From: Streptosporangium saharense
GTDB taxonomy: Bacteria; Actinomycetota; Actinomycetes; Streptosporangiales; Streptosporangiaceae
Direction: 5' to 3'
Length of the DNA stretch: 64,000 nucleotides
Assembly (NCBI RefSeq): GCF_014203715.1
Contig: NZ_JACHJP010000005.1
Location: 483,877-547,876 of the forward strand
Made by a program: the position numbers and the translations under genes
Notes under the pieces: model-generated
Seen by the model: the letters and a program-made list of their open reading frames with translations, nothing else
Told to the model about the DNA's origin: nothing
Databases searched by the model: none
In this document: one piece after another, positions 1 to 8,326 of the stretch
Layout of the letters: every line of letters starts with the position of its first letter
Numbering within the stretch: the stretch's first letter is position 1

Positions 1-608
1 CGGCGCACCGGATCGAGGTCCTGCAGTTCACCCCGGCCGAGCAGATCGACCCGGTCCTGCTCGGCAGGGCCTACTACCTGGAACCCGACGAGGGGGCCGC
101 CGGGCCGTACGCGCTGTTGAGGGAGGCGCTGGGGCGCTCGGGGCGGGTGGGGATCGCCAAGGTCGCGCTGCGCCAGCGTGAGTCGCTCGCGACGCTGCGG
201 GTCAGGGAGGGGGTCCTGGTGCTGGAGACCATGCTCTGGCCCGACGAGGTGCGCCCCGCCGACTTCGCCTTCCTGGAGGAGGAGGCCGAGGTCAGGCCGC
301 AGGAGCTGAGGATGGCCGAGTCGCTGGTCGAGAGCATGACGGCCGACTTCGACCCCTCGCGCCATCACGACGCCTACCGCAGGGCCCTGGAGGAGGTCAT
401 CGAGGCGAAGGTCGCGGGCAGGGAGGTCGTCTCCACAGGTCCGCCGCCGGAGCCGGGGCCGACGGCCGACCTGATGGCCGCGCTGCGGGCCAGCGTCGAG
501 GCCGCCAAGCGGGAGCGTCCCGCCTCCGGGGAAGGCAGGCGGAGGCGTCCCGCGGCCTCCGGGGACGCCCGGGAGGAGACACGCGGAAGGCCGCCGCGCA
601 CGGCGTGA
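1..608 (+). CDS. ku: Non-homologous end-joining protein Ku, C-terminal part
   Basis: The 5' end lies outside the window. About 201 residues are visible, read in the frame whose codons begin at position 3. The first visible residues (AHRIEVLQFTPAEQIDPVLL, then GRAYYLEPDE and a PYALLREAL stretch) match the end of the Ku core barrel. The next segment (RVGIAKVALRQRESLATLRV) is the characteristic Ku region near the DNA-encircling ring. Bacterial Ku binds double-strand ends as a homodimer and recruits the repair ligase LigD. The last ~60 residues are rich in Arg, Ala and Pro, like the basic C-terminal extensions of actinobacterial Ku proteins that modulate DNA binding. No ligD is in view; it may lie upstream. 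A strong hairpin terminator follows at 724-761. Confidence 0.95.
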   Translation, partial: AHRIEVLQFTPAEQIDPVLLGRAYYLEPDEGAAGPYALLREALGRSGRVGIAKVALRQRESLATLRVREGVLVLETMLWPDEVRPADFAFLEEEAEVRPQELRMAESLVESMTADFDPSRHHDAYRRALEEVIEAKVAGREVVSTGPPPEPGPTADLMAALRASVEAAKRERPASGEGRRRRPAASGDAREETRGRPPRTA

Positions 609-723
609 GCCCGCGAGAAAGCGCGGCGTCGGCCTGTGAGGGCGTACGGCGTGGGCCCGCGAGAAAGGGCGCGGAAAGGTGCCCGGAAAAAGCCAGAAAA
701 AGTGCGAAAAATCGGAGCGCGAT

Positions 724-761
724 GAGGACCCCGGGGAAACAGAGCAATCCCCGGGGTCCTC
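724..761 (+). terminator. Hairpin terminator after ku
   Basis: Perfect 13-bp inverted repeat (724-736 and 749-761) with a 12-nt loop, about 115 bp after the ku stop. There is no clear T-run downstream, as is common for actinobacterial hairpin terminators. Confidence 0.75.
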
Positions 762-1009
762 GCCGGTCTCCACGAAGAACCAGCCTTCGCGTCTATCTGA
801 AAAGCGAAGTTTGTACTAACTCCCGGGTGCCCGCGTCCCGTTTTTCCGCATCCTCAGGAGAGGACGTGATGGTGGAAACGCGGACACCGTACCCCTTCGC
901 CATGGGCGGGAGCTCACGGCTGCCGGTGCCGGTCGCGCCCGGTCACGTGACTCGGCCTCGTGTCACGTTCATGCCGGGCGCGCCGGTGTGTCGGCCTGCC
1001 GTTCAGTGA
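762..1009. other. Gene-free stretch between ku and the secreted Gly/Trp-rich gene
   Basis: No open frame here has convincing codon usage or a ribosome binding site. The only notable sequence is a 10-bp palindrome GTCACGTGAC at 942-951, a possible protein-binding site of unknown meaning. The two flanking genes converge on this stretch. Confidence 0.5.
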
Positions 1010-1366
1010 CTAGCGCGCGGCGGGAGTCGTGTCCAGGTCGCGACGCCTGTCGTTGTCGTTGTCGTTGAAGTTGCGGGCGGCGCCGCCGCCACCGCCACCG
1101 CCACCGCCGGCACCGACGTTGTTGGTGTTGATGATGACGAGCCTACGGTGGTGGTGACGCCGCCAGCCGCAGCCCCAGCCGCCGCCCCAGCCGCGCCATC
1201 CACGGCCCCAGCCCCAGCCGCAGCCGTGGGTGGTGAAGCCCACGCTGGTCTGGAAGGCCGGAACGACGGACGCCTCGGCGGTCGTGGCCGCACCCAGAGC
1301 GACGACTCCGCCCGACAGCGCGGTGCTGAGCGCGAGACCCGTGAGAATGCTCTTGAACTTGGGCAT
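1010..1366 (-). CDS. Small secreted glycine/tryptophan-rich protein
   Basis: 118 residues. A Sec-type signal peptide is visible: basic start (MPKFKS), hydrophobic core to about residue 28, and an Ala-rich cleavage region (TTAEASV). The mature part holds a W-G-R repeat (GWGWGRGWRGWGGGWGCGW) with two cysteines, a basic RRHHHRR patch, a short LVIINTNN strand, a run of nine glycines and an Asn/Asp-rich, Arg-rich tail. I do not recognise a named family. The composition suggests a cell-surface or envelope-associated polypeptide, possibly binding metal or nucleic acid through the His/Arg patch. It is transcribed divergently from the alpha/beta hydrolase at 1656. Confidence 0.75.
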   Translation of the reverse strand: MPKFKSILTGLALSTALSGGVVALGAATTAEASVVPAFQTSVGFTTHGCGWGWGRGWRGWGGGWGCGWRRHHHRRLVIINTNNVGAGGGGGGGGGAARNFNDNDNDRRRDLDTTPAAR

Positions 1367-1655
1367 TGCGTTTCCCCCTTGAAAGGATCGGTTGCCCGCT
1401 CTTCAGACATTTCCCTGACTAGCCGGAAAATGCCCCGGATGACTGTTAATCGGTCATCCTTCGCAGTCTTGTATTTCCGTGCACCTCGCCTACCAAACGG
1501 CGATCCGTGGCTTTTACCGTCTTCTTATCTCTCTATTGGCGGCGTTGGACTCTTATTAATTGTTTTGATGCGATAAGTCTTTAATGTCGCTTTTGTGCAC
1601 GCGGTGTACGGCGGGGAGCTATCGTCGAAACGGAAGGCGAACGAGGGAGGAAGGC
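1367..1655. promoter_or_regulatory. Divergent promoter region
   Basis: Intergenic DNA between two divergent genes. Its middle (about 1500-1590) is much more AT-rich than the genes, with stretches such as TCTTATTAATTGTTTTGATG. Promoters for both directions are expected here, but no -35/-10 pair is clear enough to place. Confidence 0.4.
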
Positions 1656-2579
1656 GTGGGGAGCGAGCCGATTCCGAGCTGGCCTGGAGAGCTGGTCGAC
1701 CTGACGGAGGACGGGCGGGGACAACGTGTCCACGTGCGCTCGACCCCGCGGGGACCGAAGGAGAGCGCCGTCTACGTGCACGGCCTCGCCGGCTCGGCCA
1801 CCAACTGGACCGATCTGATGGGTGAGTTGTCCGACGTGGTCAGAGGACACGCGCTCGACCTGCCGGGCTCCGGGCACTCACCCGAGCCACCCGACGGCGA
1901 CTACTCCGTCGCCGCCCACGCCAGGACCGTCACCGCGCTGATCGAGCGCGTCTCCGAGGGGCCGGTGCACCTGTTCGGCAACTCCCTCGGGGGAGCCGTC
2001 TCGGTGCGCGTCGCCGCGACCAGGCCCGACCTGGTCCGCTCGCTCACCCTCGTCTCCCCGGCCCTGCCCGACCTGTTCCCCCGGTACGGCCCGGCGCGCG
2101 TGGCCCTGTCGGGCGTGCCCAGGGTCGGCGAGTGGGCCGTGGGCCGGATGCGGATGCTGCCCGCGGAGCGCAGGATCACGATGACGCTGTCCATGTGTTA
2201 CGCCGACTTCGGCCGGGTCCACCCCGAGCGGCTCAGGGAGGCGGCGGAGGAACTGCGCCGCAGGGACGGCCTGCCGTACTCGGCGGGGGTGCTGGCGGGT
2301 TACACCAGGGGGATCATCGCCGAGTACTTCAGGCGCGGGGAGGAGAACCTGTGGCGGCAGGCGGCCCTGGTGACCGCGCCGACGCTGGTCATCCACGGCC
2401 GCCACGACCGGCTGGTGCACCCGCGCATGGCCGCCCGCGCGGGCCGGGTGTTCCAGCACGTCAGGCTGGTGCTGCTGCCCGACGCCGGGCACGTGGCGCA
2501 GATGGAGGTGCCCGGCAGGGTCGCGCGTGAGGCCCGCAGGCTCATCTCGGAGACCGTGCCTGTCCCGATTGGGGAATGA
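1656..2579 (+). CDS. Alpha/beta hydrolase (LipV-like)
   Basis: 307 residues from the GTG at 1656, which has a strong GAGGGAGGAAGG ribosome site just upstream; an in-frame extension to 1584 lacks one. The fold is clear: oxyanion motif HGLAG at about residues 42-46, nucleophile elbow GNSLGG with Ser110, an acid Asp in HGRHDR near residue 247 and the catalytic His in DAGHVAQ near residue 281. The segment between (about 140-230) is the variable cap. Substrate is unknown; the family includes esterases, lipases and C-C hydrolases. In mycobacteria the hydrolase LipV occupies a similar place near moeZ and adnAB, so orthology is plausible. Confidence 0.88.
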   Translation: MGSEPIPSWPGELVDLTEDGRGQRVHVRSTPRGPKESAVYVHGLAGSATNWTDLMGELSDVVRGHALDLPGSGHSPEPPDGDYSVAAHARTVTALIERVSEGPVHLFGNSLGGAVSVRVAATRPDLVRSLTLVSPALPDLFPRYGPARVALSGVPRVGEWAVGRMRMLPAERRITMTLSMCYADFGRVHPERLREAAEELRRRDGLPYSAGVLAGYTRGIIAEYFRRGEENLWRQAALVTAPTLVIHGRHDRLVHPRMAARAGRVFQHVRLVLLPDAGHVAQMEVPGRVAREARRLISETVPVPIGE

Positions 2580-2659
2580 CCGGGGCATCCGGTTAGGTTG
2601 TGAATGGAGCGTGCTGTGCCAGCCGTGTCGTCAAGACCCCCTGAAACGGGAGTAGAACT

Positions 2660-3841
2660 GTGTCGTTGCCACCCTTGGTAGAGCCGGCAGCCGAGCTGAC
2701 CGTCGACGAGGTGCGTCGCTACTCGCGCCATCTGATCATCCCCGACGTGGGTATGGCAGGGCAGAAGCGCCTGAAGAACGCCAAGGTGCTCTGTGTGGGC
2801 GCGGGCGGCCTGGGATCTCCCACCCTTCTGTACCTCGCCGCGGCGGGCGTCGGCACGCTCGGCGTCGTCGACTTCGACGTCGTGGACGAGTCCAACCTCC
2901 AGCGCCAGGTCATCCACGGTCAGTCCGACGTGGGCCGCCTGAAGGCCGAGAGCGCCGCGGCCAGCGTCAGGGAGATCAACCCCCTGATCGACGTCATCGT
3001 CCACAACGTGGCGCTGACCACCGACAACGTCATGGAGATCTTCTCCGGCTACGACCTGATCGTGGACGGCACCGACAACTTCGCCACCCGCTACATGGTG
3101 AACGACGCGGCCGTCCTGCTCGGCAAGCCGTACGTCTGGGGCTCGATCTACCGCTTCGACGGGCAGGCCAGCGTGTTCTGGGCCGAGCACGGTCCCTGCT
3201 ACCGCTGCCTCTACCCGGAGCCCCCGCCCCCCGGCATGGTTCCCTCCTGCGCCGAGGGCGGCGTGCTCGGCGTGCTGTGCGCCTCGATCGGCTCCATCCA
3301 GGTCAACGAGGCCATCAAGCTCCTCGCGGGCATCGGCGAGCCGCTGGTCGGCCGTCTGATGATCTACGACGCCCTGGAGATGACCTACCGTTCGGTCAAG
3401 GTCCGCAAGGACCCCGAGTGCGTGCTCTGCGGCAAGAACCCCACGGTCACCCAGCTCCTGGACGACTACGAGGCGTTCTGCGGCGCGGTCTCGGCCGAGG
3501 CCCAGGAGGCGGTCTCCGGCTCCACGATCAGCGCGCTCGACCTCAAGGCCCTGCAGGACGCGAACGAGAACATCTACGTGATCGACGTCCGCGAGCCGAA
3601 CGAGTACGAGATCGTCTCCATCCCCGGCGCCGTGCTCATCCCCAAGGGTGAGTTCATCAACGGCTCCGCGCTGGAGAAGCTGCCGCAGGACAAGCGCATC
3701 GTGCTGCACTGCAAGTCCGGCGCGCGCTCGGCCGAGGTGCTGGCGATCGTCAAGAACGCCGGTTTCTCCGACGCCGTCCACGTCGGTGGTGGCGTGCTGA
3801 GCTGGGTCAAGTCCGTTGACTCGAGCCTGCCGAGCTACTAG
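2660..3841 (+). CDS. moeZ: Adenylyltransferase/sulfurtransferase MoeZ
   Basis: 393 residues, from a GTG with GGGAGTAG upstream. The N-terminal E1-like domain (about 15-260) has the nucleotide loop GAGGLG at 48-53 and the expected Asp/Arg residues of the MoeB/ThiF family. Two zinc CxxC pairs are visible (CYRC and CVLC). The C-terminal rhodanese domain (about 285-393) has the persulfide-forming active Cys in HCKSGARS. MoeZ adenylates the C-terminal glycine of small sulfur carriers such as MoaD and CysO, then transfers sulfur. In actinobacteria it serves molybdopterin, cysteine and other thio-cofactor pathways. A molybdopterin synthase subunit gene (moaE) lies far downstream at 58971. A long hairpin terminator follows. 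Confidence 0.95.
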   Translation: MSLPPLVEPAAELTVDEVRRYSRHLIIPDVGMAGQKRLKNAKVLCVGAGGLGSPTLLYLAAAGVGTLGVVDFDVVDESNLQRQVIHGQSDVGRLKAESAAASVREINPLIDVIVHNVALTTDNVMEIFSGYDLIVDGTDNFATRYMVNDAAVLLGKPYVWGSIYRFDGQASVFWAEHGPCYRCLYPEPPPPGMVPSCAEGGVLGVLCASIGSIQVNEAIKLLAGIGEPLVGRLMIYDALEMTYRSVKVRKDPECVLCGKNPTVTQLLDDYEAFCGAVSAEAQEAVSGSTISALDLKALQDANENIYVIDVREPNEYEIVSIPGAVLIPKGEFINGSALEKLPQDKRIVLHCKSGARSAEVLAIVKNAGFSDAVHVGGGVLSWVKSVDSSLPSY

Positions 3842-3854
3842 ACACGGCCTCACC

Positions 3855-3889
3855 TCACGCCCCGTGGAGCACCGCTCCGCGGGGCGTGA
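3855..3889 (+). terminator. Terminator after moeZ
   Basis: A 16-bp stem (3855-3870 paired with 3874-3889, one T-G wobble at 3865/3879) with a 3-nt loop, 13 bp after the moeZ stop codon. Confidence 0.85.
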
Positions 3890-3978
3890 TGCTGTCGCGG
3901 ACCTCCGTTGTCATGAGGTGTCTGTTATTTGGGGATAGAGCAGGTGAGATCCCCAGTGGCCGGTTTAAGGTCGAGAAC

Positions 3979-4713
3979 GTGAACGAAGTCCCAGGTCAGC
4001 GCAGGCTCGCGTGGATGACGCTGATCATGGCGTCCACGCTGGCGCTGGCCTGCGCGGCCGTGGCCGCGGTCACGGCGGGCGCCGCAGTGACCGAGCTGAC
4101 GAGAGGCCCCACCAGGACGGAGCTCGACCGGGCCGCGGCGGCCGAGACCGCGGGCCGCTGGCGCTCCTGGCCCGCGGGACGGATCTTCCCCGAGACCGTG
4201 GGCTACGCCGCAGAACAGGGCGGCAGGGAACGGGCGCACCGGGTGGGCATCTCCCCGGAGACCCGCTGCGAACGGGCCGTCGATCCCGGCCTTCGCGAGA
4301 CGCTGCGCCGTACCGGATGCCGGGGGGTGCTGCGCGCCACCTACATCGACGCGCTCCAGGGGGTCGTCGTCACCGTCGGGGTCGTGGCGTTCGCGGGGGA
4401 GCGGGAGGCGGTCAGGGCCAAGGCCGCGCTGCCCAGGACAGGCCGCCCCTCCCCGGGCCTGCTGGCGCTGGGCTTCCCCGGTACGGTCACCGACCGCTTC
4501 ACCGCCGTCGGCAGACAGGGCGGTCTGGTACGGCAGGCGGGGCCGTACGTCGTGATGACCACGGTCGGGCAGGTGGACGGCAGGCCGGGCAAGGCCGTGG
4601 GGGAGCAGCGGCCGACGATCTTCGCCTTCACCGGGGACATCGCCGACCGCATCCTCGCCGGGCTCTCGACACCGGAACGGCCTTCCTGCGAGTCGGGAGA
4701 GTGGCGGTGCTGA
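3979..4713 (+). CDS. Membrane-anchored Cys4 protein, partner of mycosin-like protease (copy 1)
   Basis: 244 residues from the GTG at 3979 (AAGG about 8 nt upstream). An in-frame extension to 3886 would begin inside the moeZ terminator and is unlikely. One hydrophobic segment at about residues 11-40 would anchor the protein with its bulk outside. The extracytoplasmic part has four cysteines (97, 114, 237, 244), likely two disulfides. It shares with the protein at 5995-7020 the pattern RW..W.A..IFP, A.RVG..PET.C, GC..LLRATY.D and VVTVGV, so the two are paralogues. I recognise no named domain. Each copy directly precedes and overlaps a mycosin-like protease gene with the same GTGCTGA junction, which suggests a dedicated partner, chaperone or inhibitor. 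Confidence 0.8.
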   Translation: MNEVPGQRRLAWMTLIMASTLALACAAVAAVTAGAAVTELTRGPTRTELDRAAAAETAGRWRSWPAGRIFPETVGYAAEQGGRERAHRVGISPETRCERAVDPGLRETLRRTGCRGVLRATYIDALQGVVVTVGVVAFAGEREAVRAKAALPRTGRPSPGLLALGFPGTVTDRFTAVGRQGGLVRQAGPYVVMTTVGQVDGRPGKAVGEQRPTIFAFTGDIADRILAGLSTPERPSCESGEWRC

Positions 4714-5927
4714 GGGCGGGACGGGCCGTTCTGGCGCTCGCGCTGACCGGGCTGTGGCTGGTGCCCGCCGTACCGGACGCGTGGGCGGATGAGGTGCGGG
4801 GCAGTCAGCGGCAGGTGCTGCGGACCCTGGACCTGGCCGACGCCTGGCGCGTCTCCAAGGGGGCGGGGGTGCTGGTCGCGGTGCTGGATTCGGGGGTCGA
4901 TCCCGTCCACCGCGACCTGGCGGGCTCCGTCACCGAGGGCAGGGACTTCACCGCGGGCGCCAACCCGGCCGGGGTCGCGCCCTCGCGGCTGCACGGCACC
5001 TACATGGCCTCGTTGATCGCCGGGCACGGGCACGGTCCCGGCGGAGGCAGCGGGGTGATCGGCGTCGCGCCGGAGGCGAGAATCCTGTCCGTGCGGGTGA
5101 TCCTGGAGGACGAGGAACCGGGTTTCCGCACCTTCAACACGGCCGAGCGGTTCGAGAACGTGGTCGCCAGGGGCATCAGGTACGCCGTCGACCACGGCGC
5201 CGACGTGATCAACATGTCGATCTCCAAGGAACTGGCGACGAGGGAGGAGCGGGCGGCGGTCCGCTACGCGATCTCCAAGGGGGTCGTGCTGGTCGCGGCG
5301 GCGGGCAACGAGGGGGCGGGCAGGCCGGAGGCGACCGGCTACGCGCCCTACTCCTATCCGGCGGCCTTCCCGGGGGTCGTCTCGGTCGCGGCGGCCGACC
5401 GCAGGCTGCGCAGGGCCTCCTTCTCCAACTGGAACCCCTCGGTCCTGGTGGCGGCGCCGGGGGTGGACATCCTTGGGGCGGGACCCGGTGACGAGTACTG
5501 GATCGGGCGGGGAACCTCCCAGGCGACCGCGCTGGTCTCCGGCGTCGCTGCCTTGATAAAAGCGAAATATCCGAAAATGTCGCCCGCGTTGGTCGCGCAG
5601 GCGCTGACCAAGGGGGCGACCAGGCGGCCGAGCGGCGGCTACGACACGGGCATGGGCTTCGGCGTGGTCAACGCCCCCCGAGCGCTGGCTGAGGCCGCCA
5701 GGATCTCCCGCCACACCCTGACCGCGACCGGGAAGGGCGCGCACGACCCCGATCGGCCGATGGGCGCCGCGGTCGAGCCGATCCAGGTGGTCAGGCGCGA
5801 CCGGCACGTGATCGTCCTCAACGGCGGGGTCGCCGTCGCCGCCGCGCTCTGCGTCATCGCCTCCCTGGTGACGGTGGGCCTCACCGTCCGCCGGGCCCGT
5901 ACGGCTCCCGCGACGACGGAAGAGTGA
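4707..5927 (+). CDS. Mycosin-like S8 (subtilisin) serine protease, membrane-anchored (copy 1)
   Basis: 406 residues from the GTG at 4707, which overlaps the upstream stop codon; a GTG at 4701 is the alternative but sits too close to the GGGAGA ribosome site. A signal peptide (about 1-27) is followed by a subtilisin domain with Asp61 (VLDSGVD), His96 (LHGTYMA), oxyanion Asn201 (AAAGNEG) and Ser271 (GTSQATA). A C-terminal transmembrane helix (about 370-393) ends in a basic RRAR tail. This signal peptide-protease-TM layout is that of type VII secretion mycosins (MycP). No ESX core genes are in the window, so a free-standing surface protease is also possible. Confidence 0.9.
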   Translation: MLRAGRAVLALALTGLWLVPAVPDAWADEVRGSQRQVLRTLDLADAWRVSKGAGVLVAVLDSGVDPVHRDLAGSVTEGRDFTAGANPAGVAPSRLHGTYMASLIAGHGHGPGGGSGVIGVAPEARILSVRVILEDEEPGFRTFNTAERFENVVARGIRYAVDHGADVINMSISKELATREERAAVRYAISKGVVLVAAAGNEGAGRPEATGYAPYSYPAAFPGVVSVAAADRRLRRASFSNWNPSVLVAAPGVDILGAGPGDEYWIGRGTSQATALVSGVAALIKAKYPKMSPALVAQALTKGATRRPSGGYDTGMGFGVVNAPRALAEAARISRHTLTATGKGAHDPDRPMGAAVEPIQVVRRDRHVIVLNGGVAVAAALCVIASLVTVGLTVRRARTAPATTEE

Positions 5928-5994
5928 CACGGCGCGACGTGTTAAACACACTCCGGCGATAGGGCGGCGGGATCGCGGGACGTAGCATCGAACT

Positions 5995-7020
5995 ATGTCG
6001 AAGCCCGGGCGGTCCCAGGAGCCTGAACGGCACCTGGAGGCCTCGGGACCGCGCACGGGCGGCTCCCAGGCCCCGCTCGCCGGTGGACAGGCCGGTGGGC
6101 GCGCCGGGGGCCGTGCGACGGGCTGGCCTCCGGGTGGCTCCCGCGTGCCCCGGGGCTCCCGCCCCCGCAGGGCCGCCGAGGGCGGCGAACCCGGCACCCC
6201 CCGTCGTGGCAGGGTCCGCGCGTGGCCCGCCGCGGGGCGTCAGGGGCGTGGCCGTACCGCCATGGAGCGTGTCGAGGCCGCGACCCTCGAAGAGGGGATG
6301 CGCCTGCGGGTGATCTTCCTGATCCTGATGGGCGTCATCCTGGCCGTCGCCGCGAGCGACGTGCTCACGGGCGCGGTCGGCGTCCTGCGCGAGACCAGGG
6401 CCCGTCCGCTCACCCCCGCCGAGCAGGCCCGTTACATCCAGGAGGAGATCGCGGCCCGCTGGCACACCTGGTCCGCCGACCTGATCTTCCCCACCGAACT
6501 GCAGTACGTCGCCCTCGGCCGCGCGCAGCAGTACGCCAGACGCGTCGGGCTCGCCCCGGAGACCTCCTGCAAGGCGGGCCTGGACGCCCCGGTCGGCTCG
6601 GTGCTCGCCGAGCACGGCTGCCTGACCCTGCTGCGGGCGACCTACGTGGACCAGACCTCGACCTTCGTCGTCACGGTCGGCGTCGCCGTACTCGGCAGTG
6701 AGGAGCGCAGGAGCGCCGCGACCGGGCAGCTTCCTGTGGACGACCGGGTCGGGGTGCGGCCCGTCGCCTTCCCCGGCACGGCGGGCGAGCTGTTCGGCGC
6801 CGCCCAGCGTCAGCGCAACTCCTGGATCGCGGCCGGGCCCTACGTCGTCTTCTCCACCGCCGGATACGCCGACGGCCGGACGAGAGAGGCCATCCCTCCC
6901 GAGGAGATCCTGCACAGCGAGCTGTGGCCGACCGCCCAGTCCATCGCGGGACGCATCGCCCGCGCCCTGGGCGACGAGCCGAGCGCCGTGCCCCAGTGCA
7001 CCCAGGGAAACGTGTGCTGA
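5995..7020 (+). CDS. Membrane-anchored Cys4 protein, partner of mycosin-like protease (copy 2)
   Basis: 341 residues from the ATG at 5995; an internal ATG at 6262 (Met90) is possible. Residues 1-90 are Gly/Pro/Arg-rich and look disordered, presumably cytoplasmic. One hydrophobic segment follows at about 104-130, then an outer domain paralogous to that at 3979-4713, with cysteines at 192, 209, 335 and 341 in the same order. The basic N-terminal tail is absent from copy 1, so the copies differ mostly on the inner side. The stop overlaps the next protease start in the same GTGCTGA arrangement as copy 1, evidence that the two-gene unit was duplicated as a block. Confidence 0.8.
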   Translation: MSKPGRSQEPERHLEASGPRTGGSQAPLAGGQAGGRAGGRATGWPPGGSRVPRGSRPRRAAEGGEPGTPRRGRVRAWPAAGRQGRGRTAMERVEAATLEEGMRLRVIFLILMGVILAVAASDVLTGAVGVLRETRARPLTPAEQARYIQEEIAARWHTWSADLIFPTELQYVALGRAQQYARRVGLAPETSCKAGLDAPVGSVLAEHGCLTLLRATYVDQTSTFVVTVGVAVLGSEERRSAATGQLPVDDRVGVRPVAFPGTAGELFGAAQRQRNSWIAAGPYVVFSTAGYADGRTREAIPPEEILHSELWPTAQSIAGRIARALGDEPSAVPQCTQGNVC

Positions 7021-8192
7021 GGCGGCTGGGGGCCGCGGGAGCCCTGATCACGCTCTGCCTGGGGGTCTGCGCCCCCGCCGTCGCCGCCGACGTGCGCCAG
7101 GACCAGCGCTGGGTGCTGGAGAAGATGAACGTCGAACCGGCGTGGAAGGTCACCAGGGGGGCCGGGGTGACCGTCGCGCTGATCGACAGCGACGTGGACG
7201 TCCAGGTCCCCGAGCTGCGCGGCAAGGTGACGGTCGGGCCCGACATGGGGTCCGCGGGTCCCGTCGGCGACGACGACAAGGCGGTCTGGCACGGCACCGC
7301 GATGGCCTCGCTCATCGCGGGGGCGGGCAGGGGGAAGAGCGGCCTGCTGGGCATCGCGCCGGAGGCCAGGATCCTGTCCCTGCCGCTGATCCTGCGTGAC
7401 GAGGAGGAGGGCACCCCGCTGCCCGGCGAGCAGGACCAGCGCACCGGCACGAGCAGCCCGGTCGCCCGCGCGATCCGCTACGCGACCGACCACGGCGCCA
7501 AGGTCATCAGCATGTCTCTCGGGGCGTACGGCCCGCAGAGGACCGAGCGCGAGGCCGTCTCCTACGCCCTGGCCAAGGGGGTCGTGCTGGTCGCGGCGGT
7601 CGGCAACGACGGGGAGACCCCCTACGCGCTCAAGAAGGACACCTCCTTCTGGAGCTTCCCCGCCGGATACTCCGGGGTCATCGGCGTCGGCGCGGTGAAC
7701 GAGCGGGGGGAACCGGCGGGCTTCAGCAGCGACAACCTGTCGGTCCTGGTCTCCGCGCCGGGCGTCGGGGTGCCGGTGGTCGTGCCGGGTGGGGGCTACA
7801 GCTCCTCGGACGGGACCAGCTCGGCGACCGCGCTGGTCGCCGGGGTTGCCGCACTGATAAAAGCGAAATATCCGGAAATCCCGCCTTATCTGGTGTCGAG
7901 GGCGCTGACCTCGACCGCCACCTCAGCCCCGATCGCCGGATACGACGACCACGTCGGCTTCGGCGTCGTGGACGCGGGCGCCGCCCTGACCAGGGCGGGG
8001 GAGCTGCTGCGCGCCTCGAAGGGGACGCCGCCCGACGAGGCCGAGCGCCACTTCGGCGTGGGCGTCCCGGCCAAGGAGCCCGCGCGGCCCGGCCCCGACA
8101 CCCTCAGACTCTGGGTGTACGGCACGGGCCTGACCGTCGGGCTGCTCGCGTTCTGCTGGACCGTGGTGACGCTAACCCGACGTTCCGGATAA
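7014..8192 (+). CDS. Mycosin-like S8 serine protease, membrane-anchored (copy 2)
   Basis: 392 residues from the GTG at 7014. A signal peptide (about 1-26) precedes a subtilisin domain with Asp58 (LIDSDVD), His93 (WHGTAMA), Asn198 (AVGNDG) and Ser269 (GTSSATA), then a Pro/Glu-rich stretch and a C-terminal transmembrane helix (about 362-388). All catalytic residues are present. The loop around residues 130-150 is longer and more acidic than in copy 1, so substrate choice may differ. Copies 1 and 2 share an identical 20-nt AT-rich coding stretch shortly after the catalytic serine (5554-5573 and 7855-7874), although the genes are otherwise GC-rich and diverged. Confidence 0.9.
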   Translation: MLRRLGAAGALITLCLGVCAPAVAADVRQDQRWVLEKMNVEPAWKVTRGAGVTVALIDSDVDVQVPELRGKVTVGPDMGSAGPVGDDDKAVWHGTAMASLIAGAGRGKSGLLGIAPEARILSLPLILRDEEEGTPLPGEQDQRTGTSSPVARAIRYATDHGAKVISMSLGAYGPQRTEREAVSYALAKGVVLVAAVGNDGETPYALKKDTSFWSFPAGYSGVIGVGAVNERGEPAGFSSDNLSVLVSAPGVGVPVVVPGGGYSSSDGTSSATALVAGVAALIKAKYPEIPPYLVSRALTSTATSAPIAGYDDHVGFGVVDAGAALTRAGELLRASKGTPPDEAERHFGVGVPAKEPARPGPDTLRLWVYGTGLTVGLLAFCWTVVTLTRRSG

Positions 8193-8326
8193 ATGCCTTA
8201 TATGGGTGTATAGGGGGCAGGGTTTGATTCGGTTCGAAGTCTTTTTGGACACCGTTCGGACGCGGACGGCCCCAGGCGGCTCCCCATGGTCCGGTGACCG
8301 TCGAACATTCGCTAAGGTCGCGCATC

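Noticed and set aside
3979..8192. A complete type VII secretion locus
   Set aside because: Mycosin-like proteases are present but no EccB/C/D/E or WXG100 genes are in the window.
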